A DNA stretch of 64,000 bases from Atopobiaceae bacterium (GTDB lineage Bacteria; Actinomycetota; Coriobacteriia; Coriobacteriales; Atopobiaceae): the NCBI GenBank assembly GCA_022655215.1, contig JALCUE010000003.1, positions 124,001-188,000 of the forward strand. The letters run 5' to 3'. The notes beneath the pieces are model-generated. The model was not told the DNA's origin. It did not search any database and saw only the letters and a list, made by a program, of their open reading frames with translations. The translations under genes and the position numbers were made by a program. This document shows, one piece after another, positions 24,228 to 33,055 of the stretch. The first letter of the stretch is position 1; each line of letters opens with the position of its first letter.

Positions 24228-26693
24228 ATGCGCGTCAGCTATGAGTGGCTCAAGAGCATGGTGGACCTCCCCGAGGATCCCCATGACCTCGAGCGTGAGT
24301 TCATCCGCACCGGCACCGAGGTGGAGGCCGTGGAGGTCGTGGGAGCCAACCTCGATCACGTGGTCGTGGGCCAGGTCCTCGAGATGGAGCACCATCCCAC
24401 CTCGGACCATCCCCTCTGGGTCTGCAAGATCGACGTGGGCGACAACAACCTGGGCGAGGATGGCAAGCCCAAGCCGCTGCAGATCGTCTGCGGTGCCCAG
24501 AACTTCAAGACGGGCGACAAGATCGTGGTGTCGCTCGTGGGAGCCGTGCTTCCCGGCGACGTCAAGATCAAGAAGAGCAAGCTCGCCGGCATCGAGTCGT
24601 GCGGCATGAACTGCTCCGAGCGCGAGCTCGGCCTGGGCAACGAGCATGACGGGATCATGATCCTGCCTGCCGATGCTCCCGTGGGCATGCCGTTCTCGCA
24701 GTACCACGGCGACTCCGACGTCGTCCTCGATTGCGAGATCACCCCCAACCGTCCCGACTGCCTGTCCATGGAGGGCATGGCGGTGGAGACCGGCGCCATC
24801 CTCGACGAGGACACGCACATCGAGCTTCCCGCCATCGCCCACGAGGGCCTGGTCAGGACCGACTCCATGGTCGAGGTCGCCATCGCCGACCGCGAGCTGT
24901 GCAGCCGCTACGTGGCGCGCGTCGTGCGCAACGTCAAGATCGGCCCCAGCCCCGAGTGGCTCGCGCGCCGCGTCATCGCGGCCGGCAGCCGACCCATCAA
25001 CAACGTTGTCGACGTCACCAACTACGTCATGTTCCTCACGGGCCAGCCGCTCCATGCCTTCGACCTGGGCAAGCTCTCCGAGCGTGCGGGCAAGCGTCAC
25101 ATCGTGGTCCGTGCCGCCGCCGACGGCGAGCACCTCACCACGCTCGACGGCGAGGACCGCACGCTCACGCATGACATGGCCGTCATCACCGACGACGGCG
25201 TGAGGCCCGTCGCGCTGGCGGGCGTCATGGGCGGGCTCGACTCCGAGATAGACGGCGACACCGTCGACGTCCTCCTCGAGAGCGCCTGCTTCCAGAGCGG
25301 TCACATCTCCCGCACCAGCCGTGCCCTGAACCTCATGAGCGAGGCCTCCATCCGTTACGAGCGCAAGGTCGATGCCGCGAGCTGTGACGAGGTCGCGGAC
25401 GTGGCCGCCGCCCTGTTCGAGGCCTGCTGCGGGGCCGAGGTCTGTCGCGGCCGCGTCGACGTCTACCCCACGCCCGTCGAGGCCGCGCACGTCATCCTGC
25501 GCCCCGACCGCGCCCGCGCCCTCTGCGGCGCCGACATCCCCGATGCCACCATGGTCCACTACCTCGAGCGTCTGGGGTGCGTGGCCGTCCTCGCCCCCGA
25601 GGCCGGCGAGATCCAGGTCGTGCCTCCCACCAACAGGCCCGACCTCACCCGTGAGGCCGACCTCGTGGAGGAGGTGCTGCGCCTGTGGGGCATGGGCGAC
25701 GTCACCGCGACGCTGCCCGCGGCCAAAAACCATGCGGGTGGGCTCACCCTGGAGCAGCAGCGCGTCCGTCTCATCGGCTCCACGCTCCGCGCGTGCGGCC
25801 TCAACGAGACCCTCACCTATGGCTTCGCCGACGAGCACGACCTCGAGCGTCTGGGCATGCCCGAGGAGGGCCGCGGCTGTGCCGTCAAGATCATCAACCC
25901 GCTCCTCGCCGACCAGTCCGAGATGCGTCGCTCGATCATCCCCGGGCTTCTCCGCTCGGTCGCCTACAACGTCGACCACGGCGTCGAGGACGTCGCCCTC
26001 TATGAGGTGGGCCACGTCTTCCATGGTCGTCCCACGAGAAGCCAGCCCGACGAGCCCACCTACGTGGCGGGCGTGCTGGCCGGCTCCTGGGACCGCGACG
26101 GCTGGAACTCCAAGCACGCGCCCCTCGACTTCTTCGACGCCAAGGGCGTGATCGAGGACCTGACCGACGCGCTGCGCCTCACCAAGATCCGCTTCAAGCC
26201 CACCGACCCCGACAAGTACCCCTGGCTGCAGCCGGGCCGCGCCGCCGAGGTCTTCGACGCCGGTGACCTCCTCGGCTGGGTGGGCAACATCCACCCCGCG
26301 AGCGCCGCGAACTTCGGCGTCGAGTGCGACGTCGTGGCCTTCGAGCTGTCCGTGGAGGCGCTCCTGAGGAAGGCCCGCCGCGAGCTTCCCTACGTTGAGG
26401 TCCCGAGCCTGCCCGGCGTGGACGTCGACCTCGCCATCGTGGTGGACGAGGAGGTCACCTGCGAGATGCTCATGCAGCGCATCGAGTCTGCGGGGGGCAA
26501 GCTGCTCGACTCGGTGAGGCTGTTCGACGTCTACCGCGACCCTGTGCGCGTGGGGCCCGGCAAGAAGTCGATGGCGTTCGCGCTCACCTACCGCGCCGCT
26601 GACCATACCCTCACGTCCGATGAGGTCGAGAAGGCCCACGACAAGCTCGTGAAGAAGGTCTGCAGGTCAACCGGCGGAGAGGTGCGCGGGTAG
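24228..26693 (+). CDS. pheT: Phenylalanyl-tRNA synthetase beta subunit
   Basis: A full-length beta chain (821 residues). In order: EMAP-like tRNA-binding domain (~40-150), B3/B4 editing domain (~210-400), B5 domain (~405-475), pseudo-catalytic core, and the C-terminal FDX-ACB anticodon-binding domain with ALTYRAADHTLTSDEV. A GAAAGGCGA Shine-Dalgarno sequence precedes the ATG, 65 nt after pheS. Confidence 0.96.
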   Translation: MRVSYEWLKSMVDLPEDPHDLEREFIRTGTEVEAVEVVGANLDHVVVGQVLEMEHHPTSDHPLWVCKIDVGDNNLGEDGKPKPLQIVCGAQNFKTGDKIVVSLVGAVLPGDVKIKKSKLAGIESCGMNCSERELGLGNEHDGIMILPADAPVGMPFSQYHGDSDVVLDCEITPNRPDCLSMEGMAVETGAILDEDTHIELPAIAHEGLVRTDSMVEVAIADRELCSRYVARVVRNVKIGPSPEWLARRVIAAGSRPINNVVDVTNYVMFLTGQPLHAFDLGKLSERAGKRHIVVRAAADGEHLTTLDGEDRTLTHDMAVITDDGVRPVALAGVMGGLDSEIDGDTVDVLLESACFQSGHISRTSRALNLMSEASIRYERKVDAASCDEVADVAAALFEACCGAEVCRGRVDVYPTPVEAAHVILRPDRARALCGADIPDATMVHYLERLGCVAVLAPEAGEIQVVPPTNRPDLTREADLVEEVLRLWGMGDVTATLPAAKNHAGGLTLEQQRVRLIGSTLRACGLNETLTYGFADEHDLERLGMPEEGRGCAVKIINPLLADQSEMRRSIIPGLLRSVAYNVDHGVEDVALYEVGHVFHGRPTRSQPDEPTYVAGVLAGSWDRDGWNSKHAPLDFFDAKGVIEDLTDALRLTKIRFKPTDPDKYPWLQPGRAAEVFDAGDLLGWVGNIHPASAANFGVECDVVAFELSVEALLRKARRELPYVEVPSLPGVDVDLAIVVDEEVTCEMLMQRIESAGGKLLDSVRLFDVYRDPVRVGPGKKSMAFALTYRAADHTLTSDEVEKAHDKLVKKVCRSTGGEVRG

Positions 26694-26699
26694 GGGCCC

Positions 26700-27389
26700 A
26701 TGCCGAGCTGGAACATACATACCGCGCACGTCGAGCGTCTCCTTCATGACGAGGGGGCCGCGGCGCTCGGCATCGGCGACGTGAACTGCTTCCTGTTCGG
26801 CAACTACCTGCCGGACGTCTACGTGGGCTACATGGTTCCCGACACGACGCGGACCATCCCCTACACGACCGCTCACTTCACCGAGAGCGCGCCCATCCCC
26901 GTGCCGCGTGCCGACGAGTACTGGGATGCATACGTCGAGCACGTGGGGTGCGGCGGTCGCATGACCCGCTGCTCGGACCTGGTGCTGGGCGCGTGGGCTC
27001 ACCTCATGTGCGACGCGATGTACAACGCCGCCGTGCGCAGGCTGATCAAGGTGAAGGGCTGGACCCCGGGAGAGCGGCTCCGCATAGCCAAGCAGGGCGA
27101 CTTCGACCGCTTCGGCCACACGCTCCCGCTCACGATGCGGCCGGTCATGACCGACGAGCTCGTCCGCGAGTGTGAGGAGTTTCCCCAGTACCCCGTGCTG
27201 GAACCCGACGTCGCGGCCGCCATCGAGGCCGCCGATGCCATCATCGACGCGAACGGCGTGCGCGAGCAGGACGGCGACCCCGACTACGTGCTGCTCACCC
27301 AGGACTTCTTCTTCGAGACGTTCGAGAGCGTGAACGAGATGCTCTCCTCCAGGCTGCGTGAGCGCGCGGGGGAGCTGGCGGGCCGTTAG
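26700..27389 (+). CDS. Putative zinc-dependent phospholipase C-like protein
   Basis: A 229-residue cytoplasmic protein (no signal peptide). Residues 1-120 resemble the Zn_dep_PLPC fold: MPSWNIHTAH, FLFGNYLPDV with the acidic ligand, TAHF, and AWAHLMCDAMYN, i.e. His/Asp-rich helices placed as in bacterial phospholipase C and S1/P1-type zinc proteins. It begins 6 nt after pheT, so it is probably co-transcribed, and its stop overlaps the stop of the convergent gene. Substrate unknown; similarity is judged by motif spacing only. Confidence 0.65.
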   Translation: MPSWNIHTAHVERLLHDEGAAALGIGDVNCFLFGNYLPDVYVGYMVPDTTRTIPYTTAHFTESAPIPVPRADEYWDAYVEHVGCGGRMTRCSDLVLGAWAHLMCDAMYNAAVRRLIKVKGWTPGERLRIAKQGDFDRFGHTLPLTMRPVMTDELVRECEEFPQYPVLEPDVAAAIEAADAIIDANGVREQDGDPDYVLLTQDFFFETFESVNEMLSSRLRERAGELAGR

Positions 27390-28297
27390 GACCGTTCGCC
27401 TCCGTGCGGGTGCGCGCCTCCATGGGCGTCGCCTCCGTGCGGGTGTGAGTGCTCGTGTCCGTGCTCGTGGCTGTGGGCCACCGCCGGGAGGAGGCGATGC
27501 GCCCCACCCATCCGGGCCGTGTCAGACGTCTGCCAGACGAGCAGCATACGTGCGACCGTCTCATCCCAGAGCAGCGGATGGAGCTGGTCCGCCGGGAAGA
27601 CGTCCACCGCGCGACCCATGAGCCGGCTCATCTCGCGCTGGAGACGCTGCGCGTCCGTGGCCGAGCAGGTCCCTGAGTGCTCGACGGCGATGGCCAGCGG
27701 TGTCTCGCCCACGACATCGGTGTCGGCACCATCCTTCGGCAGGAGCCAGAGCCGCGTGGCCGGGAAGCCCTCTCCCGCGGCACGTGAGGCGCATTCGCGC
27801 AGACGTGCGAGCTCGATCATCGTGCGAGGGCGGGCAGGTCCTCTCGCCGGGTCGGGCTGGGGCCAGTCCGACTCCCCGCGCGCGAGCAGGCGGACCCACC
27901 GCGCGCGCAGCCTCACCACCCTCACGTCGTTGGCCACCGCCCGACGCAGCGCCGGCACGGTCTCGGAGACGTCGGCCCAGGCGGAGGCGATCCCATCGGC
28001 GTCGAGCGTGTGGGCGCACCTCTCGTCCGCCAGCCTGACGAGTGCCCGGACGCGTGACCAGCCCTCGGCATCGAGGCCGGTGACGCTTGTCGCGACCTCG
28101 GGCGACACCCCCTGCGCATGGATGCCGATGACGCCCATGAGCCGGAGTGCGCTCGCGCGGTCCATGGGGGTCACGGCGAATGCGTCGTGCGTGAGATGTG
28201 CCCGGGCGCGGAAGCGGACCAGCTCGTCGGAATCCTGCCAGAGCATGAAGAGGGTCAGCGCGGAGCGGTCCGTGCCCTTCTCGGAATCGCAGTCCAT
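27386..28297 (-). CDS. Unknown protein with a His-rich C-terminal tail
   Basis: A 303-residue protein I cannot assign. The ATG at 28297 has GAGGAGG six bases upstream. Residues ~10-130 are helical and Arg/Ala-rich. Residues ~165-260 (PATRLWLLPKDG, then SATDAQRLQREMSRLMGRAVDV and ADQLHPLLWDETV) resemble a degenerate MNT-type nucleotidyltransferase, but the usual GS(x10)DxD metal motif is not evident. The last ~30 residues are a metal-binding-type tail with about ten His interspersed with Gly, Ser and Glu. It is convergent with the PLPC-like gene and divergent from the GntR gene. Metal storage, chaperoning or sensing is possible; no function is claimed. Confidence 0.65.
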   Translation of the reverse strand: MDCDSEKGTDRSALTLFMLWQDSDELVRFRARAHLTHDAFAVTPMDRASALRLMGVIGIHAQGVSPEVATSVTGLDAEGWSRVRALVRLADERCAHTLDADGIASAWADVSETVPALRRAVANDVRVVRLRARWVRLLARGESDWPQPDPARGPARPRTMIELARLRECASRAAGEGFPATRLWLLPKDGADTDVVGETPLAIAVEHSGTCSATDAQRLQREMSRLMGRAVDVFPADQLHPLLWDETVARMLLVWQTSDTARMGGAHRLLPAVAHSHEHGHEHSHPHGGDAHGGAHPHGGERS

Positions 28298-28360
28298 GCT
28301 CGCCCTCCTCACCCCTCGCGCCCATCAATCGCTCGTTGTGGATACACTGAAAGGGTAGCG

Positions 28361-28392
28361 CACGTCGGGCTCGACCCACGTCGGGCTCGACC
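28361..28392. repeat. Perfect tandem 16-bp repeat with internal dyad, GntR promoter region
   Basis: CACGTCGGGCTCGACC occurs twice back to back (28361-28376, 28377-28392). Each copy contains the dyad GTCG-GGCT-CGAC. It lies about 12 bp downstream of a possible -10 box (TACACT, 28343-28348) and ahead of the GntR gene, so it may be a two-site operator. Confidence 0.6.
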
Positions 28393-28433
28393 TATCGCGC
28401 GACGCGTCTCATGGGGACCCGAAGGAGAAGCCC

Positions 28434-29183
28434 ATGTCGGATTTCGAGAAGTCTGATGCCTCCCTGCTGTATGTGCAGGTGTCCGACTACGTTCGCGAGA
28501 AGATCTACTCCAAGGAGTGGGGCGTTGACGACCGCATCCCCTCCGAGCACGAGCTCATGGCGATGCTGCACCTCTCTCGCGGCACCGTCCAGAAGGGCAT
28601 CCGCGCGCTGGTGGACGAGGGTCTCCTGGTGCAGCAGCGCGGCCGCGGCACCTTCGTGACGCAGCCCGTCATGGCGCGCCCGTCCTCCAACAGCCTGCTG
28701 TCGTTCGCCGAGTCCATGAGCGTCCAGGGCATCCCGTACGAGACGCATGTGGTCGAGAAGCGCGTCGAGCCGGCCAACAAGGCCTGCTCGTGGAACCTCG
28801 GCATCGCGCGCGGCGTCCCCTACCTGTTCCTGGCCCGCGTCCGCAAGGTCTTCGGCGAGCCGGTCATGTACATCGAGAGCCACCTCAACCTCTCGGCCTG
28901 TCCCGGTCTGGAGGAGTGCGACTTCGAGCACGAGGGGCTCTTCTCGGCCGTGGAGCGCACCAGCGGGAAGCGCGTGGGCAAGTCCGAGATGATCTACTCC
29001 GCCAGGACCGCCGGCAAGAAGCGCGGCCAGTGGCTGCGTTGCGACGAGCACGCCCCCGTCCTCGACCTCGACCAGCTGGTGAGGCTGGAGGACGGCACAC
29101 CCTTCGAGTGGGGCAGCGTCTGGCTGCCGGCGAACCGCTGCGTCATCAGCTCGGAGACGGAGCGCGTGGGGAGCGGCTCGTGA
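28434..29183 (+). CDS. GntR-family (UTRA-domain) transcriptional regulator
   Basis: A 249-residue regulator. The wHTH spans residues ~12-78 (IPSEHELMAMLHLSRGTVQKGI, GRGTFV) and a UTRA ligand domain follows. The ATG has GAAGGAGAAG upstream. It overlaps the aldolase-family gene by 4 nt (GTGA), so the two are one operon. The ligand is probably a sugar phosphate handled by the downstream enzymes (inference). Confidence 0.88.
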   Translation: MSDFEKSDASLLYVQVSDYVREKIYSKEWGVDDRIPSEHELMAMLHLSRGTVQKGIRALVDEGLLVQQRGRGTFVTQPVMARPSSNSLLSFAESMSVQGIPYETHVVEKRVEPANKACSWNLGIARGVPYLFLARVRKVFGEPVMYIESHLNLSACPGLEECDFEHEGLFSAVERTSGKRVGKSEMIYSARTAGKKRGQWLRCDEHAPVLDLDQLVRLEDGTPFEWGSVWLPANRCVISSETERVGSGS

Positions 29184-29863
29184 GTGCGGCGTCCGCCGTC
29201 CCATCGGATGACGAGGCGCGCGAGACGGTCGTGCGGTGCGCACACCTCTGCGCCGCCGCTGGCATCATGAACGCCTTCGAGGGCAACATCTCCGTGCGCG
29301 TGGGCGACCTCGTCTTCGAGACCCCGTCCACCACGAGCAAGGAGCTCCTCACGGCCGATCAGATCGTGGTGGTTGACATGGACGGCGTCCTCGTCGAGGG
29401 TGACCGAGCCGGTCTCGGCCTGCGTCCTACCAGCGAGACCGCGCTGCATCTCGCCTGCTACCGCGCGCGTCCGGATGTGGCCTCCGTGGTCCATGCGCAT
29501 GCCGCGCACTGCACGGCGGTGGCGCAGCAGGCGGTCGACTTCACGGACGACGCCTCCGCGGAGATGCAGGTGCTGTTCGGCGGTCGCATCCGCTGCGCCG
29601 CCTATGGCAGACAGGGTACGGACGCCATCGCCGCGGACGTCGGCCGCGTGCTGGCGGCGGGCGACATCGGCCTGCTGGCACACCACGGCGTCTTCGCCGT
29701 GGGTCCCACCGCGCTCGCGGCCTACTCGCTCATAACGAGTGCCGAGGGCCTCATCCGCGCGAAGGCGATCAGGCGCGGCCTCTATGGCGATGCCGCGTGT
29801 GACGGCAGCTGTGACATCGACGCCGCGGAGCTGGACGCCCTGCGTGCGATGGGTGGTCACTGA
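29180..29863 (+). CDS. Class II aldolase/adducin-family sugar-phosphate aldolase or epimerase
   Basis: A 227-residue FucA/AraD-type zinc enzyme beginning with GTG overlapping the previous stop. It has EGNISVR near the N-terminus, PTSETALHL with the catalytic Glu, HAHAAH (two zinc His) and LLAHHGVFAVG (third zinc His). Such enzymes cleave L-fuculose-1-P or rhamnulose-1-P or epimerise ribulose-5-P; substrate cannot be read from the sequence. It sits between its probable regulator and a GH13 glycosidase. Confidence 0.85.
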   Translation: MSAASAVPSDDEARETVVRCAHLCAAAGIMNAFEGNISVRVGDLVFETPSTTSKELLTADQIVVVDMDGVLVEGDRAGLGLRPTSETALHLACYRARPDVASVVHAHAAHCTAVAQQAVDFTDDASAEMQVLFGGRIRCAAYGRQGTDAIAADVGRVLAAGDIGLLAHHGVFAVGPTALAAYSLITSAEGLIRAKAIRRGLYGDAACDGSCDIDAAELDALRAMGGH

Positions 29864-29931
29864 CGACCTCGCGCCGGTCCTTGCCGGACCGTGTCGGACC
29901 GCACCGGGAATGATCTGATCGAGGGGGACAT

Positions 29932-31320
29932 ATGGGCTGGTACGAGCACGCGTTCGTCTATCAGGTCTATCCTCTTGGCGCCTGCGGCTGCGCCTACGAG
30001 GCGCCGGGGGAGGCCGAGAGGGACGGCGAGGCGTCCGCCCATCGCATCCTGCGCCTCGCCTCGCCCGCATGGGTGGACCACCTCAAGGGGCTCGGCGTGA
30101 CCTGCGTCATGCTCAACCCCGTGTTCGCGAGTGAGTCGCACGGCTACGACACCACCGACTACGCCCACGTCGACCCGCGCCTGGGTACGGACGCCGACCT
30201 CGCGACCCTCGTGTCGACCCTCCATGCCGCCGGCATCCGCGTGATGCTCGACGGCGTGTTCAACCACGTGGGCCGTTCCTTCTGGGCCTTCGCCGACGTG
30301 CTCGAGAACCGCCGGCAGAGCCGCTACCAGGACTGGTTCCGCATCTCCTGGGACGGGGACACGGGCTACCATGACGGCCTCTGGTACGACTCCTGGCAGG
30401 GTTGCGAGAACCTCGTCCGCCTCAACCTGGAGAACCCCGAGGTGAGGGGATACCTGCTGGACGTCGTGCGCGGGTGGGTGCGTGACTTCGACATCGATGG
30501 CCTGCGCCTCGACGTCGCGTACTGCCTGGACCAGCGGTTCCTGCGCGATCTGCGCCATCTGGCGGACGAGCTCACGGCCGACCCCGCGCGGGCGCCCCTC
30601 TTGGTCGCGCCCTTCTCGGATGACCGCACCTTCACCCTCATGGGCGAGACCATGTTCGGCGACTACAACCAGTGGATGGGCGACGACACGTGCCACTCGG
30701 TCACGAACTACGAGTGCTACAAGGGCTTGTGGTCGTCCATGAACTCGGCCAACATGCACGAGGTCGCCTATGCCATGAACCGTCAGAGCGGGTCCGACCC
30801 GTGGTGCCTGTACACGGGCCGCCATCTGCTCGACTTCCTCGACAACCACGACGTCACGCGCATCGCGACCCAGCTGGACGACAAGCGCCGGCTCACGCCG
30901 CTCTACGGGCTCCTCTTCGGGATGCCCGGCGTGCCCTGCGTCTACTACGGCAGCGAGTGGGGGATGGAGGGCGAGCAGCGCCCCTACGAGCACGAGATCC
31001 GTCCCGAGGTGGAGGCTCCCGAGCAGACCGACCTCACGCGTGCGATCGCTGCGTTCGCGGCGGCGCGTGCCAGGAGCGAGGCCCTGTGCGACGGGTCGTA
31101 TCGAGAGGTGGCGTGTCAGCCGCTCCAGCTCGTGTTCGAGCGCGCCGTGGACGGCGAACGCGTGCTCGTGGCCATGAACGCCGCGGACTCGACGGCGCAC
31201 CTCGACTTCGACGCGGGCTGCGGCCAGGCGGTGGACCTCGTCTCAGGTGACATCCACGACTTCGGCGGCGGATCCGACCTGCCGCCCTTCTCGTGCGCCT
31301 ACTGGAGGTGCGAGCGCTGA
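29932..31320 (+). CDS. GH13 alpha-amylase-family glycosidase
   Basis: A 462-residue cytoplasmic GH13 enzyme (no signal peptide). The catalytic triad is visible: nucleophile Asp194 (GLRLDVAYCL), acid/base Glu239 (GETMFGDYN) and transition-state Asp307 (FLDNHDVTR); the earlier DGVFNHVG is conserved region I. The length and lack of an N-terminal domain suggest a short neopullulanase/maltodextrin-glucosidase-like member. GAGGGGGACAT precedes the ATG, 68 nt after the aldolase gene. Confidence 0.88.
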   Translation: MGWYEHAFVYQVYPLGACGCAYEAPGEAERDGEASAHRILRLASPAWVDHLKGLGVTCVMLNPVFASESHGYDTTDYAHVDPRLGTDADLATLVSTLHAAGIRVMLDGVFNHVGRSFWAFADVLENRRQSRYQDWFRISWDGDTGYHDGLWYDSWQGCENLVRLNLENPEVRGYLLDVVRGWVRDFDIDGLRLDVAYCLDQRFLRDLRHLADELTADPARAPLLVAPFSDDRTFTLMGETMFGDYNQWMGDDTCHSVTNYECYKGLWSSMNSANMHEVAYAMNRQSGSDPWCLYTGRHLLDFLDNHDVTRIATQLDDKRRLTPLYGLLFGMPGVPCVYYGSEWGMEGEQRPYEHEIRPEVEAPEQTDLTRAIAAFAAARARSEALCDGSYREVACQPLQLVFERAVDGERVLVAMNAADSTAHLDFDAGCGQAVDLVSGDIHDFGGGSDLPPFSCAYWRCER

Positions 31321-31340
31321 CGCGCCTGCCTCGAGGCCCG

Positions 31341-32024
31341 TCAGTCCGTGGGCAGCCCGCTCATGTCGGGGCGCAGGATCTCGGCGAACTCGAAGCGGCC
31401 TTCCCGCCCGTCATCGCCCGCGACGGGCGGGATGTAGGAGAATCGCATGACGGCGCAGTTGGGAACCCTGCCCTCGAAGAGGATGTCCTCGCACTCGGTC
31501 GTCGTGAGCCAGTTCATCATGAACGAGCGGCAGGCGCCGGCACTCGAGACGGCCAGGACGCGCTCATGGCCGGGGCGTGCCATGATCTTCAGGCACGTGA
31601 CGCGCATCCGGTCGACCACCTGCATGCGGGTCTCCCCTCCGAAGTGGGGGAAGACCACCTCGTAGCCGTCCCATGTCGAGGGGTCGGGCCTGGTGCCGTC
31701 GACGGGAGGGCAGACGCGCGCGTAGGCGTCCTCCCACTTGGGGTTGAGGTCCTCGGGCTCGCCCTCGAACAGGCCGAACCCGCGTTCCTTCAGTCCGCGC
31801 ATGCGCTCGTAGGGCATTGACGGACGCACGATCTCGAGCGTGTCGCAGCAGCGCTCGGCCGTGGAGCAGTACGCGTGGTCGAACTCGATCCCCTCGAGCA
31901 GACGGGCCGCGCGTCGGGCCTGCTCGCGTCCGAGCGGCGTGAGCGGCGAGTCGCACCATCCCTGGATCCGGTGGCGCGCGTTGAAGAGCGTCTGTCCATG
32001 TCGCATGAGGTATAGGTCGGCCAT
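31341..32024 (-). CDS. Histidine phosphatase (phosphoglycerate-mutase-like) family protein
   Basis: A 227-residue histidine-phosphatase-superfamily protein. LMRHGQTLFN carries the catalytic RHG, and ERGFGLFEGE and AVSSAGACRSF supply further active-site positions. In the last motif the usual second His (SHGG) appears as SSAG, so activity may be altered. The start at 32024 gives the canonical N-terminus. Probable role is a small phosphatase rather than glycolytic mutase. Confidence 0.83.
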   Translation of the reverse strand: MADLYLMRHGQTLFNARHRIQGWCDSPLTPLGREQARRAARLLEGIEFDHAYCSTAERCCDTLEIVRPSMPYERMRGLKERGFGLFEGEPEDLNPKWEDAYARVCPPVDGTRPDPSTWDGYEVVFPHFGGETRMQVVDRMRVTCLKIMARPGHERVLAVSSAGACRSFMMNWLTTTECEDILFEGRVPNCAVMRFSYIPPVAGDDGREGRFEFAEILRPDMSGLPTD

Positions 32025-32162
32025 GGGTCTCCTCGTCCGTCTTCTTCCTCGTGACAGTCTAGCCCTGTCACGGCCCCGGGAACCGCGCACGGAGGCGTTT
32101 GGTCTATCATCCACTTGAATGATTTCTGCAACGATTTCCGCGAGATGCGAGAGGGGGAGACG

Positions 32163-33050
32163 ATGCGTCCGGATACCGCCACACGTGTCCAGCATCCGTC
32201 GTTCCTCTCCATGCTCGTGGTGTCGCTCCTCGTCATCTCCTGCCTCCTGGCCCTGTCCGGCTGCGCGACCGGCTCCTCTACCGATGCCGCGGCGGCCACC
32301 TCCGACTCCGCCACCACCGAAGCCACCACCGACTCCGCCACCACCGACTCCGCTACCACCGACTCCGCTACCGCCGAGGCCACCACCGACCCCGCCGCGG
32401 AGCCCGTCGCCTCGCGCGGCATCGTCTGCATCGACGCCGGCCATGGCGACAAGGCGGACCTCACCAGGACCCCCGTGGGACCCGGCTCCAGCACCACCCA
32501 GTACGTCGAGCCCGGAGGGGCGTCGGGCGTGAGGACGGGGACGCCGGAGTACGAGGTCAACCTCGACGTGGCGCTCAAGCTCCAGACGCGTCTCGAGGCA
32601 GCCGGCTACGACGTGGTCATGGTCCGCACCACCAATGACGTCGTCATATCCTCCGAGGAGCGGGCCGACATCGCCAACCAGGCGGGCGCGGACCTCTTCA
32701 TCAGGCTCCACTGCGACGGCACGGACGATTCGAGTTCCTCCGGATTCTCCACGCTCGTGCCCGGCGAGAACCGCTGGACGAGCGGGATCGTGGCCTCGAG
32801 CAGGGAGGCCGCCGACGTCATGCACCCCATCATCGTCGACGAGCTGGGCTGCCGTGACGCGGGCATCGTTGAACGCACGGACCTCGCTGGCTTCAACTTC
32901 TCCGAGGTGCCCACCGTGCTGTTCGAGATGGGATTCCTCTCCAACCCGAGCGAGGAGGCCCTCCTCGTCTCCGACGGCTACCAAGACAAGTTGGCCGACG
33001 CCATCTGCGACGCCACCGACGCCTACTTCGACACGAGGACGGAAGGATGA
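32163..33050 (+). CDS. N-acetylmuramoyl-L-alanine amidase lipoprotein (Amidase_3)
   Basis: A 295-residue lipid-anchored cell-wall hydrolase. A hydrophobic signal ends in a lipobox (LALSGC, Cys near residue 37), followed by a Thr/Ser/Ala stalk (~40-85) with short repeated units, then Amidase_3. Zinc/catalytic residues are IDAGHGD, Glu in PEYEVNLD, IRLHCDG, and VLFEMGFLSNP. The ATG at 32163 follows GAGAGGGGGAGA. It cleaves the stem peptide from MurNAc outside the cell. The stop overlaps the next gene's possible ATG. Confidence 0.9.
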   Translation: MRPDTATRVQHPSFLSMLVVSLLVISCLLALSGCATGSSTDAAAATSDSATTEATTDSATTDSATTDSATAEATTDPAAEPVASRGIVCIDAGHGDKADLTRTPVGPGSSTTQYVEPGGASGVRTGTPEYEVNLDVALKLQTRLEAAGYDVVMVRTTNDVVISSEERADIANQAGADLFIRLHCDGTDDSSSSGFSTLVPGENRWTSGIVASSREAADVMHPIIVDELGCRDAGIVERTDLAGFNFSEVPTVLFEMGFLSNPSEEALLVSDGYQDKLADAICDATDAYFDTRTEG

Positions 33051-33055
33051 TGGCG

